Positions 1 through 7,837 of a DNA stretch of 39,645 bases are shown piece by piece. The stretch covers positions 1 through 39,645 of the forward strand of contig CBDUXT010000056.1 of assembly GCA_965371245.1 (NCBI GenBank), given 5' to 3'. The notes under the pieces were generated by a model. The model saw only the letters and a list, made by a program, of their open reading frames with translations, searched no databases and was not told the DNA's origin. Positions within the stretch are counted from its first letter, which is position 1, and each line of letters opens with the position of its first letter. Source of the DNA: CBDUXT01 sp965371245. GTDB lineage: Bacteria; Planctomycetota; Phycisphaerae; UBA1845. Both the position numbers and the translations under genes were made by a program.

Positions 1-284
1 TACCCCTTCGCCGGCCCCGGCACAAGTGATCCGTGTGCGCCGTAGAACGCACGTAGGGCGGGCTATTGCCCGCCGTTCGACTCAAGAAGCCGGGCACCAG
101 CCCGCCTTAATGCGCCTGAAAGTGACTGCGTCGTCGTGCGGCGCGGGTGCCCCATCCATCGGGCAGCGATGGTTGGGTGCCATGGGCAAGCGTCAGCTTG
201 CCCGTGACCTCGGGTGTTACAACACGGGCAAACAAGTTTGCCCATGCCACCCTCCACAGCCAGCAAATGAGGTGCGACGCTGTA
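1..284. repeat. Non-coding start of window with three short palindromic repeats
   Basis: I see no convincing gene here. The stretch holds members of dispersed repeat families found elsewhere in the window. Around 59-76 is a copy of the CGGGCTATTGCCCG repeat (compare 4066-4084 and 4215-4261), followed by a degenerate partner arm near 90-107. At 184-203 is a hairpin of two 8-base arms (GGGCAAGC / GCTTGCCC). At 226-243 is a second one (GGGCAAAC / GTTTGCCC) whose flanks also match, in reverse orientation, the copy at 7685-7702. Short open frames over these repeats have no family resemblance and are read as chance. Confidence 0.6.
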
Positions 285-917
285 CTAGAGCTCATCCCTG
301 CCGGGTGCCGAGCGCGTCGTGCGGCCATCCTTATCGAAGTGGATGAGCTTCTTTCGAACCCGGTTTTCCCAATAGAGCCACGCGTTTGCGTCAGTCGATG
401 GTGTTCGGTGTCTCGGCGGATACCCGCGCGCGATGAGGACGGCCTTCCTGCTCATACCCACGACGAGCTTCCCGCCCTTGATCGCGTCGATCTCGTCGTC
501 CGTCAGCCCCTGTGTGAGTTGCTCAAGCGGCTCGTTGGTGACGAGCCGATCCCTGAATTGCTCAATGGACAGCCCGGGGTGGAACTTGGTCCTCAGGTAG
601 ATTGCGAACGCGCCACGGCCCGTGACCGTGGTCAGCGTGAGGTACGGCCTGTGGCTGCCCAAGCCGCCGATATCGACCGATGCCAGCTCCGTTCCGGCCG
701 GCAACATCGCTCCCCGGCGGTAGTTGATGGCGAACATCTTCGTGGGCCGCTCGAACCACAGGTTGTAGGCCGTGTACAGCTTACCCGTCTCACCGGCCTT
801 GGCCTTCACCGCGGTTTCCGGCTGACCGGCGGCGGTTGATTGAAGCGACAACGCCATAACCAGTAGTGCCAACGAAGTGACAGAAAGCCGAAGCCAATTC
901 CTGGACATCTGAGTCAT
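285..917 (-). CDS. Secreted protein with a BamE/SmpA-like C-terminal domain
   Basis: About 210 residues. The ATG at 917 begins MTQMSRNW and is followed by a hydrophobic stretch ending in a plausible signal peptidase site (TAAGQ). AGGAAAGG lies directly upstream, and a second ATG at 908 is better spaced from it. The reading frame stays open to 1082, but that extension is arginine-rich and looks untranslated. The C-terminal part (VGMSRKAVLIARGYPP, then a W-x-YW motif and a short strand with F-x-KDGR) follows the BamE/SmpA-OmlA pattern of outer-membrane assembly accessory lipoproteins. No lipobox cysteine is visible, so it is probably periplasmic. The middle domain is not recognised. It is divergent from the lipoprotein gene at 1379. 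The family assignment is a motif-level inference; the coding call is firm. Confidence 0.7.
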   Translation of the reverse strand: MTQMSRNWLRLSVTSLALLVMALSLQSTAAGQPETAVKAKAGETGKLYTAYNLWFERPTKMFAINYRRGAMLPAGTELASVDIGGLGSHRPYLTLTTVTGRGAFAIYLRTKFHPGLSIEQFRDRLVTNEPLEQLTQGLTDDEIDAIKGGKLVVGMSRKAVLIARGYPPRHRTPSTDANAWLYWENRVRKKLIHFDKDGRTTRSAPGRDEL

Positions 918-1378
918 CCTTTCCTGTGTTCCTCGTGTTACAGGTCTCGCGAGCATTTGACAGCCGATCCTGTGACGGCGAGAGCCACCGTACGTGGCGC
1001 TCGCCCCGCAATCCATCTTGACCCCCGGCGTGTCGTTGTCAACGCCTCTTCGCGAGCGGGTGCTGATGCCGCCGGCACGCAACAGCCATGCCGGTCAGGC
1101 CGTCGTCGCGTACGCCGATCCAGCGCCTATGTGCCATGCCCAAGCGGAGCGCGGGCATGGACCTTCCGCGAAGGAATCATCACGCGATCGAGCATCCCCG
1201 TGCCTAAAGGGTGGTTCTCTGGCACGGCGAAATCGGGGCTTTTCCAAGAGATTGTCTCGCCACGGTGATACACAACGCGCGAGAATCCGGTAAAGTGAGC
1301 CGCCATGATCCGTCAGCCGCCGGCGTGCGGCCGACATGGTGGAGTGCGGGTCTTTCGAATGGTTAAGGATGCGCAACG
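918..1378. other. Divergent intergenic region, no gene recognised
   Basis: About 460 bases between two divergently transcribed genes for exported proteins, so promoters for both should lie here. I could not pick convincing -35/-10 pairs. Short open frames on both strands are arginine-rich and match no known family. Confidence 0.4.
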
Positions 1379-1810
1379 ATGGCTCAAGTAACGATCTGCA
1401 AATGCAGGACACGGCGATCACATCTTTGCGGTTTCCCTCATGCGGCGGTAATGCGCTTCGTGATGGGCGCGGTCGTTCCCGGCCTGCTGCTCGCCTCGGC
1501 GGGCTGCCGGAAGGATGAGCCGAGCTTCGAGGTGCTGTCGCTCGAGGGCCGAATCGAGAACATCGAGGTACGAGGCGACGGAACCGGGTCGGTGAGCGTC
1601 CTGTACTACAACGAGAAGCAAAAGCAGGACGTCATCGGTGTCGGGTTGGTCACGCCCGAGACCGAGATCATGATCAACGGAGCGCTGGCCAAGCTCAGCG
1701 ACCTGCGGGCCGGCGACCGGGTGCGTGGTGAAGTCCGCGTCGAGGGCAAGGGCGCCGAGCGAAAACAGATCGCGATCAAGATCCGCATCGACCGCGCCGG
1801 GGCCGGTTAA
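1379..1810 (+). CDS. Small putative lipoprotein of unknown function
   Basis: 143 residues from the ATG at 1379, which has AAGGA nine bases upstream. An ATG at 1451 would give a more ordinary lipoprotein signal (MRFVMGAVVPGLLLASAGC) but has no clear ribosome site. Both starts lead to the lipobox-like LASAGC, so the mature protein of about 100 residues is probably lipid-anchored at Cys. The mature part is a small beta-rich domain with conserved-looking VTPETEIMINGALAKLSDL and DRVRGEVRVEG segments. This resembles the short beta-barrel domains (DUF5666-like) that read 'vtp.T.i...g....dl..G..v.v'. That similarity is an impression, and no function is claimed. Confidence 0.65.
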   Translation: MAQVTICKCRTRRSHLCGFPHAAVMRFVMGAVVPGLLLASAGCRKDEPSFEVLSLEGRIENIEVRGDGTGSVSVLYYNEKQKQDVIGVGLVTPETEIMINGALAKLSDLRAGDRVRGEVRVEGKGAERKQIAIKIRIDRAGAG

Positions 1811-1825
1811 GAGGCACCGCCGCCG

Positions 1826-2887
1826 TCACCGCGAGCTGTCGGCGTAGAACCTTTTCCACAGGCTGGTCGCAAACAGCGCATGAGCGGCTTCGTTCGGGTG
1901 TGCGTCCTGAGCGCTGACCACAAGCTCCGCCGTGCTTCGGCCCGCGATCGCCGGGAGCAGATCGAGCACCTCGACCCCGTTGGCCTCGAAGAAGCGGCGC
2001 AGGGCGGCGTGAAGGCGTCGGCCGTCGAAGCGCGTGCCGTTCGTGCGAATGAAGGGCAGCAGCGCCACGCGAATGGTCACGCCGCGGTCGCGGCAGAGGG
2101 TGACGATGTCGTGCAACTGTTGCCGGTGGAGTTGCCAGACCTCGGGCGTGGCGAACCCGTCGGCCAACCAGTCGTGGTATTGATGCACGCTGGGCACGCG
2201 CGGCAGCCAGACTCGCCGAAACAGATAGTCCACCAGGGATGAACTCGACGCGTTCACCAGCACCGGCATCGGCGGGGCGATGGGGTCGAACTCGGCCGAC
2301 CTGGGCAACAACTTCTCGACGTCGTTGGGCACATGGCACAGAACGACCTCGTCGATCTCGTACCGATCAATCATCTCCCTGACGGCCGGGAGTTGGGCGC
2401 TGGTGTCCCAGCCGGCCTTGGCCACGTTCATCACCTCGACCGTTCCGGACGCGCGAGCCTCAAACATCGCCTGAATCCGGTCGGGGAAGCGGTCGGCCGA
2501 CTTTTTTACACCCCAGCCGTACGTGAACGAGTCGCCGACGAAGGCGATGCGCCGCACGCCTTGCGGTTTTTCGAGTGCCCATTCCTTGTCACGATAGTCC
2601 AGCGAGTTGAGCCGGGTGTATGTCTCAAACCACCGCCGTGCCGGAAGCGATAGGCCGAAGGAATCGGTCTCGACGGCGAGAAAGCGGAAATACGTCTCCC
2701 CCATCAGCGCAACAAAGCCGAGCAGGCACGCAAGGACGAAGGCGTTGCCCACGACAAGCCGGACCCTGCGACCCAGCGTGTCCTTGGAGAGGCGAAAGAA
2801 GAACCAGGTATGAACGATGACCGAGCCGTATAGCAGCAGCCAAAAGGCGTAGTCCGCCGGATATCCGTAGGAGCCGCCGCCGGTCAT
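1826..2887 (-). CDS. Membrane-anchored SGNH/GDSL-type hydrolase
   Basis: 353 residues. Two hydrophobic segments near residues 12-32 and 43-65 anchor a C-terminal SGNH domain. Block I is FVGDSFTYGWG (about 116-126, nucleophile Ser). An Asn-Asp motif (HVPND) and DAHPNEAAH near the C-terminus supply the catalytic Asp/His region. SGNH enzymes remove or transfer acyl groups on lipids, sugars or cell-wall material; the substrate here is unknown. Its ATG overlaps the nadC stop by four bases, so the two are translationally coupled, although no functional link is evident. A distant paralogue with the same architecture lies at 10957-12237. Confidence 0.8.
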   Translation of the reverse strand: MTGGGSYGYPADYAFWLLLYGSVIVHTWFFFRLSKDTLGRRVRLVVGNAFVLACLLGFVALMGETYFRFLAVETDSFGLSLPARRWFETYTRLNSLDYRDKEWALEKPQGVRRIAFVGDSFTYGWGVKKSADRFPDRIQAMFEARASGTVEVMNVAKAGWDTSAQLPAVREMIDRYEIDEVVLCHVPNDVEKLLPRSAEFDPIAPPMPVLVNASSSSLVDYLFRRVWLPRVPSVHQYHDWLADGFATPEVWQLHRQQLHDIVTLCRDRGVTIRVALLPFIRTNGTRFDGRRLHAALRRFFEANGVEVLDLLPAIAGRSTAELVVSAQDAHPNEAAHALFATSLWKRFYADSSR

Positions 2888-3777
2888 CCCACGCGCCCCA
2901 TGGAAAGATCGAGCGCCACGGCCGAGTGCGTCAAGGCACCCACCGAGATCCGCTCGACGCCCGTCTTTGCCACCGCCAGTACGGTCTCCAGCGTGATGCC
3001 CCCGGAGGCCTCCAGCGCGACCTTCCCGCCAAGGCCAAGCCCGTCGCGCAGCGCGACGGCCTCTTGTTGCTCGGAAAGCGTGAAGTTGTCCAGAAGAATC
3101 ACGTCGATGCCGACCACACAGAGCAGCGCCTCCACCTGCGCAAGCGTGTCGGCCTCCACCTCGACCAGCGCGGGTCTCTCGCCGCCATCCGCCAGCCGAT
3201 TGAGCATGTCGAAGACCGCCCCAGCCAGCCTGGCCGGCTCAATGCCCGCCAGATGGTTGTCCTTCAACAGGACGCCGTCGTAGAGGCCCATGCGGTGGTT
3301 GTTACCGCCGCCGCACCGGACGGCATATTTTTCGAGCAGCCGCCAACCCGGCGTGGTCTTTCGCGTGTCGAAGATCTTCGCGCCGGTGGAGTCCACCGCA
3401 TCGACGTATCTGCGCGTCAGCGTTGCGATCCCACACAGACGTTGAAGGAAGTTGAGCAACACACGCTCCGCCGAGAGGATCGCGCCGAGCGGGCCGTGGA
3501 CCTCAGCGAGTTTGGCGGGGACCGTCACGACCGATCTTCCATCGACCCCGCAGTCGAACCACTCGATTCGCAGGGCAGGGTCGTACGCGGCGAGGATCGC
3601 CGGGGCGATGTCTCGTCCGGCGAAGACGCCCGGCTGCTTGATGATGAGACCGAAGACGGCCGGTTGATCGGCGTCTTCGATAAGGGCCGTCGACCGGTCG
3701 CCGTCGCCGAGGTCCTCGCGCACGGACAACTCAATCAGCGTACGCACGCCGGGATCGTCAGCGAGACTCATGGCCAT
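2884..3777 (-). CDS. nadC: Nicotinate-nucleotide pyrophosphorylase (quinolinate phosphoribosyltransferase)
   Basis: 297 residues, the usual family length. It converts quinolinate and PRPP to nicotinate mononucleotide, CO2 and pyrophosphate in de novo NAD synthesis. Family hallmarks are in order: an N-terminal open-face domain with REDLGDGDRST, the TRKTTPGWRLLEKYAVRCGG segment, HRMGLYDGVLLKDNH with the substrate-binding basic residues, VEVE, DVILLDNF, and the phosphate-binding EASGGI near the C-terminus. Two in-frame ATGs (3777 and 3771) are possible starts. It sits three bases after a small unknown gene and overlaps the SGNH gene downstream. nadA and nadB are not in the window. Confidence 0.95.
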   Translation of the reverse strand: MAMSLADDPGVRTLIELSVREDLGDGDRSTALIEDADQPAVFGLIIKQPGVFAGRDIAPAILAAYDPALRIEWFDCGVDGRSVVTVPAKLAEVHGPLGAILSAERVLLNFLQRLCGIATLTRRYVDAVDSTGAKIFDTRKTTPGWRLLEKYAVRCGGGNNHRMGLYDGVLLKDNHLAGIEPARLAGAVFDMLNRLADGGERPALVEVEADTLAQVEALLCVVGIDVILLDNFTLSEQQEAVALRDGLGLGGKVALEASGGITLETVLAVAKTGVERISVGALTHSAVALDLSMGRVG

Positions 3778-3780
3778 TGA

Positions 3781-4002
3781 CTACGTCGTTTCGTACACGA
3801 CCGCCACGAACATGTCGGACGAGGAAAACTTGCTGCTCGCGGCGAGCCCCGCCGCTTTGGTCGCCGGAGTGACCGTTTGCGGGGCGATGTTGCCGAAGAT
3901 GTTGACGATCTTGACGCCGCGTTCCTTGATCCAGCCGTTGATCCGCTCCTCCATCGCCTCGACGTTCGACTCGATGTCCACAAACAGCTTGATTTGCTGC
4001 AC
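3781..4002 (-). CDS. Small conserved-looking protein of unknown function upstream of nadC
   Basis: 73 residues from a GTG at 4002 with AGAAAGGG eight bases upstream; this site decides the start against a longer frame opening at 4059. The sequence (MQQIKLFVDIESNVEAMEERINGW at the start) is a compact alpha/beta fold with the end VAVVYET. Near its middle is a flexible TPATKAAGLAASSKFSSSD segment. It has no signal peptide or membrane span. It is three bases from nadC and is the promoter-proximal gene of that operon. I do not recognise the family. Confidence 0.6.
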   Translation of the reverse strand: MQQIKLFVDIESNVEAMEERINGWIKERGVKIVNIFGNIAPQTVTPATKAAGLAASSKFSSSDMFVAVVYETT

Positions 4003-4062
4003 GGTCGATGCCCTTTCTCTTATGCGGCCCACGCGCCGATCGCGTAGACCGTGAAACAACGG

Positions 4063-4176
4063 AGGGCGGGCTATTGCCCGCCGTTCGTCTTTCTTACCGA
4101 GCCGCGACCGTATAGGAGCGGTCCGCCGGAGTACCGTTTACGCACGCTCTTCCGCTCCCTCACGGTCGCGGCTCGG
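4063..4176. repeat. Cluster of dispersed palindromic repeats between selD and the nadC operon
   Basis: Positions 4066-4084 hold one copy of the GCGGGCTATTGCCCGCC repeat. Positions 4097-4121 and 4152-4176 hold two inverted copies of a 25-base repeat (begins CCGCTCCCTCACGG and ends CGGCTCGG on the plus strand). The two copies can pair into a hairpin. Further copies of the 25-mer lie at 5406, 5461, 5499 and 7813. Confidence 0.75.
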
Positions 4177-4214
4177 ATCACTCATTGCTTCATGTGTGTG
4201 GAAGCAACCTGGGA

Positions 4215-4261
4215 CGGGCTATTGCCCGCCGTTTGAGCACAAGACGGCGGGCAATAGCCCG
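4215..4261. repeat. Perfect 18-bp inverted repeat downstream of selD
   Basis: Arms at 4215-4232 and 4244-4261 are exact reverse complements around an 11-base loop. Each arm contains the GGGCTATTGCCC core of the dispersed family. It lies 26 bases beyond the selD stop codon and could protect or terminate that transcript, but no U-run follows, so a standard intrinsic terminator is not supported. Confidence 0.75.
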
Positions 4262-4287
4262 CCCTACCCGCCGCGAAACAAACCGGC

Positions 4288-5334
4288 TCACGTAAACAGC
4301 ACCGTTTTCTCGCTGCGCTCACACACGCGGCCGATGACGGCGGACGCGCGGGTGTCGTTCTTTTTCAGGGATTCCACGAGCGCATCCACGCGCTCGGGGG
4401 CAAGTGAGATGAGCAGCCCGCCGGACGTCTGGGCATCAGCCAGAACCTTCACCAACACATCATCGACGGTTCCGGCGTCGAAGCACGCCCCAAGATGTTC
4501 GAGGTTCGTCACGAACGCTCGGGTGAGTAGTTTCCGCTTCGCCAGCGCCAGCGCGTTCTCCAGAAGCGGAACGCGGCCGGCTTCGATCTCGATCGTGACG
4601 CCGCCGGCTTCGGCCATCTCATGGGCGTGACCCACCAACCCGAAGCCCGTGATATCCGTCATGCTGGTGACACCCACCTCGAGCACGGCCGCACACGCGC
4701 CGGCGTTCAGATCGGTCATCACGTCGATGGCCTCGGCCAGGTCGCATTCGTCAATCTTCTTCGCCTTGGCCGCGGACGTCAGAACGCCCGTGCCGATCGG
4801 CTTGGTCAGAACCAGCGCGTCGCCCACGCGGGCGCCGCCGTTGGTGAGAATGCGCTCCGGGTGGACAATCCCGGTCACCGACAGCCCGTACTTGATCTCG
4901 GCGTCGCGTACGCTGTGCCCCCCGGCGATGACCGCCTCGGCCGCGGCCACACGCTCGGCCCCGCCGCGCAGAATCTCGCCGAGAATCTCCATCGGCAGCT
5001 TGTCATCCGGGAAGCCGACGATGTTGAGGGCGCTAAGCGCCCGTCCGCCCATCGCGTAGACATCCGACAGGCTGTTAGCGGCCGCAATTCGGCCGAACTG
5101 GTACGGATCGTCCACCAGCGGGGGGAAGAAGTCGAGCGTCATCACCAGCGCCGTCGAGTCGTCCAGCCGGTAGACACCCGCGTCGTCGAAGTGGTCGGCC
5201 CCGACCAGCAGATTCGGGTCGGTGGCCTTCGGTAATTGGCTCAGAACCTGAGCGAGGGCTCCCACCGGGAGCTTGCCCGCTCACCCCGCGCAGCTCGCGT
5301 AGTTGGTCAGCCGGATTCCGCGTGCGATGCTCAT
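4288..5334 (-). CDS. selD: Selenide, water dikinase, probable selenoprotein with in-frame TGA (Sec)
   Basis: SelD makes selenophosphate from selenide and ATP, the selenium donor for selenocysteine and selenouridine. Read from the ATG at 5334 the protein is 348 residues if the TGA at 5281-5283 is decoded as selenocysteine (U18). The N-terminus then reads IRLTNYASCAGUAGKLP. This matches the SelD catalytic loop, where E. coli has Cys17 and Lys20; here U18 and Lys21 keep the same spacing. Without readthrough the frame only opens at a GTG (5265), leaving 325 residues that lack both catalytic residues. The ATP-binding core follows (TLDFFPPLVDDPYQFGRIAA, SDVYAMGG, GGHSV, TKPIGTGV, TDITGFGLVGH, AQTSGGLL). 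No strong ribosome site precedes 5334. No selA or selB lies in the window. Confidence 0.9.
5250..5283 (-). promoter_or_regulatory. Candidate bacterial SECIS hairpin at the selD UGA
   Basis: Immediately after the in-frame TGA the message can fold with an outer stem GAGCG/CGCTC (using the last two bases of the stop codon), a small asymmetric internal loop, and a perfect six-pair inner stem GCTCCC/GGGAGC closed by the loop GGT. The loop begins with G and lies 14 bases after the TGA. This is the general shape of bacterial SECIS elements bound by SelB. The fold was found by eye, not by an energy calculation. Confidence 0.65.
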
Positions 5335-5640
5335 ACGGTAGCAGTATACACGTTGAACCGGGATGGGGCACCCGTCACCTGGCCACCCAGGCAAGTGCGG
5401 CCAAACCGAGCCGCGCCCGTAAGGAAGCGGATGTCCGCAGCAAGAGTGACGTTGGCATGTCCGCTCCCTTACGGGCGCGGCTCGGAAAGAATGCATGTCC
5501 GCTCGCTAACCGTCACGGCTCGGAATGACGGTATTTTCGGGTCGGGACGGTCCGTCCCCCAACCTACGCCTTCGGCGAAGGATGGGGCACCCGATCCTTG
5601 TACCGAGCCGCGGGCTTTAGCCCGCGCGGACGCCAATACA
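5335..5640. repeat. Repeat-filled gap between selD and the IPTL-CTERM gene
   Basis: Contains three copies of the 25-base repeat: 5406-5430 (inverted), 5461-5485 and 5499-5523. The first two form an inverted pair spanning about 80 bases. A fourth palindrome of the type CCGCGGGCTTTAGCCCGCG lies near 5608-5628. No gene is seen. Any promoter for selD should lie close to 5335-5380, but I could not identify one. Confidence 0.65.
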
Positions 5641-6981
5641 CTATGCCGCGGTCTGTTGTTTGGTGACGGCTATGGTGCCGGCGGTGAGGAGTAGGAGTGT
5701 CATGGCGATGGCTCCCCAGGTGGAGAGTGTGGGGATGGGCGGAGGGGGGACGGGCAGGGGGATGCCGTCGCCGACGTAGACGCCACCTGACGGGCTGTTG
5801 GCCGAGAAAACGACCCGCTCGCCGCTGATCTCCGGGCCGGCGCCCTCCAGAATGTGGAAGTTCGCGAAGTTGGTCGAAAAGCCTGGTATCGGCGTGCGTT
5901 TGTCGGCAATGACGCGGAACTCGCCGTTGATGTAGGAGAAGATGCCCCACCCGCTCTCCGTTGCGGAACCTCCGAAGGCGATGTTCTCTCCGTCGATGGA
6001 TACTCTGTTGGAGTAGGTCGAGCCGAACGTGTTGCCGCCGGGGGACGGCGTGTCGGTGTTGGCGATCAGGCGCAGGGTGCCGTTGATGTAGGCGAAGATG
6101 CCGCCAGCAGGTGTGGAAAAGGCCACGTTCTCGCCGCTGATGCCCGGCCAGAAGGTCGTGCTTGGGCTGTTGAAGCTGATAAAGTTGCCGCCACCGGGCC
6201 TGGGCATTCCCGTCTCGGCGATCACGCGGATTTCACCGTTGACCGACAGGTACACACCTTGCACGCTCGGACTGCCCGGCCTGGCGGCGAAGAAGGCCAC
6301 GTTCTCCCCGCTGATGGCGGGGCTCGTGGCGCTTCCGAAACTCAGGATCGGAAACGCGGCACCAGGAAGGAACGTGTCAGTATCGGCGATCGTTCGCAGC
6401 TCACCGCTGATGACGGCGTAGATCCCCCTGCCGTCGTCGTGGCGGGAGTAGAAGACGAGGTTCTCCCCGTCGATGTTGGGTGATCCCAGGAAACTGCCAA
6501 ACGTCACGCTGCGACCCGGTACTAGCGTGTGGGTGTCCACAAGCTTCTCCAGCACGCCGTCCCGCCAGCGCCAGATCGCCGAGCCGTAACCGAGGCTGGA
6601 ACCCTTGAACACAACGGTGCTGCCGCAGATCGTCGGGCCGGCGCCGAGCGAACCCCCAAACGCGAAGTTAAAAAACTCGCTACCGGGAATGATCATCGAT
6701 GAGTCGGCGACGACCATGAGCTGCCCGTCGATGAAGGCGTAGATGCCTGAGCCCCCGTCGATGGTTGCTTTGAAGACGACGTTGTCCCCGCTGATGGACG
6801 GGCTCCAACTGTCCTCCGTGTCGGCGAACAGGCGGAAGTTCCCGCTGCTGCCGGGCGCGGGCTGCATGTACTGAGCGATGGGCTGCACGGGAGCCGGCAC
6901 AGGCTGGGCGTGTGTGGGGGTGCTGTGTGCGCCGATCAGGGCACACACCAGGAAGACCGCTCGCATTCCATGATGCCTCAT
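5641..6981 (-). CDS. Secreted repeat protein with IPTL-CTERM sorting tail
   Basis: 446 residues from the ATG at 6981, which has GAAGGAG about ten bases upstream; the frame opens earlier (7122) but without a signal. A signal peptide (MRHHGMRAVFLVCALIGAH) is followed by about six and a half repeats of roughly 50-55 residues. Each has the pattern I-(S/D)-G-E-N-V-x-F, then GIYAYINGxLRxIADTxTxxPG, which suggests a beta-propeller or similar all-beta solenoid. A proline-rich linker leads to IPTLSTWGAIAMTLLLL and a basic end, the IPTL-CTERM variant of the PEP-CTERM/exosortase signals. It is therefore exported and processed or anchored at the envelope. Ligand and function are unknown; the exosortase-type enzyme is not in the window. 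Confidence 0.85.
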   Translation of the reverse strand: MRHHGMRAVFLVCALIGAHSTPTHAQPVPAPVQPIAQYMQPAPGSSGNFRLFADTEDSWSPSISGDNVVFKATIDGGSGIYAFIDGQLMVVADSSMIIPGSEFFNFAFGGSLGAGPTICGSTVVFKGSSLGYGSAIWRWRDGVLEKLVDTHTLVPGRSVTFGSFLGSPNIDGENLVFYSRHDDGRGIYAVISGELRTIADTDTFLPGAAFPILSFGSATSPAISGENVAFFAARPGSPSVQGVYLSVNGEIRVIAETGMPRPGGGNFISFNSPSTTFWPGISGENVAFSTPAGGIFAYINGTLRLIANTDTPSPGGNTFGSTYSNRVSIDGENIAFGGSATESGWGIFSYINGEFRVIADKRTPIPGFSTNFANFHILEGAGPEISGERVVFSANSPSGGVYVGDGIPLPVPPPPIPTLSTWGAIAMTLLLLTAGTIAVTKQQTAA

Positions 6982-7288
6982 GGCTTTATGACTCCTTCCC
7001 GAATCGCTACCTCCGTTTGGCGGCGGTTGGCAACCAAGCGAGCCCGGTTTGAGGGCAATCCGGCATCGCATCCGGCGGCCCCATGCTTGGTATGCGCGAT
7101 CCATCATCCCAGCGTAACCCATCTGATGCCGGTTTTATTCCACAATCTTGGTCCTTACCGGGGGAATCGGCTCGAATTGCCGCCAAGCGCCTCTGGACGG
7201 CCGGTAACCGACGCTTTTCAAGTGCAAAAGAGTCGTCGCGGGGTGAGAAACGGCGGGTGGCACCGGCAAACTGCGCACGCTGAAAGCC

Positions 7289-7352
7289 GACGAGTCACGG
7301 GTGATCCGCGCTTGTCCACGGCACTCATGTCACGGCTTGTCCCGGCCATCCG
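7289..7352. repeat. Direct repeat, copy 1
   Basis: Aligns over its whole length with 7716-7782, with one 3-base gap and scattered substitutions; conserved pieces are GTCACGGGT, GGCAC-CATGTCACGGCTT and CCCGGCCA-CCG. Confidence 0.65.
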
Positions 7353-7684
7353 CCGGAGCCCGTCCACGGATCGAATCTCGCCCGCGCATCCCCGAATAGG
7401 AAAGCGAACCGCCGGGTACTGGCTGCAATCACTACTTGGGCTGAATCCGCCGTCTTAAGCCGTTTCATGGGCAGAAGTTGCGGTCGCCGTCAAGCAGGGC
7501 TGCCGGGTCGACCGATGGAGGGGTAACGCCCCGTGCGAGGGAGGGCGTGAGATTCCAGGCCGCCGCTGAGGAAGATGACAGGCCGGAACGGGGCGACCGG
7601 CTTTTTGCAACCGGGTGGCGCTTCGGCGTGTAGAAGCTCGCGGGGAGAGGTCTGGACCCTGTTTGGACTGGCGGCGGGTGGGAT

Positions 7685-7782
7685 GGGCAAACTTGTTTGC
7701 CCGTGTGAGATGGGTGACGACAAGTCACGGGTAAGCTTGGCTTATACATGGCACCCATGTCACGGCTTATCCCGGCCAGCCG
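7685..7782. repeat. GGGCAAAC hairpin followed by direct repeat, copy 2
   Basis: The hairpin at 7685-7702 (GGGCAAAC, TT, GTTTGCCC) matches the copy at 226-243 in opposite orientation, including several flanking bases. Positions 7716-7782 are the second copy of the direct repeat at 7289-7352. On the minus strand this block reads TGGGTGCCATG ... CCCGTGAC, also found around the hairpin at 174-208, so the three belong to one family. Confidence 0.65.
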
Positions 7783-7812
7783 CGCGTCGTACCTGGTGTT
7801 GTTTCGATCCAA

Positions 7813-7837
7813 CCGCTCCCTTACGGTCGCGGCTCGG
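7813..7837. repeat. 25-base dispersed repeat copy
   Basis: A copy of the repeat at 4152 and 5461 (begins CCGCTCCCTTACGG, ends CGGCTCGG). It lies about 100 bases upstream of the cyclophilin start. Confidence 0.75.

Noticed and set aside
147..839. 230-codon plus-strand frame opposite the BamE-like gene
   Set aside because: Antisense to a gene with a signal peptide and ribosome site; begins inside repeats.
4215..4261. Intrinsic terminator of selD
   Set aside because: Strong stem but no following U-run on the selD strand; kept as a repeat only.
5265..5334. selD starting at the GTG at 5265 with normal decoding
   Set aside because: It would lack the catalytic loop, while the frame upstream of the TGA encodes the conserved SelD N-terminus.
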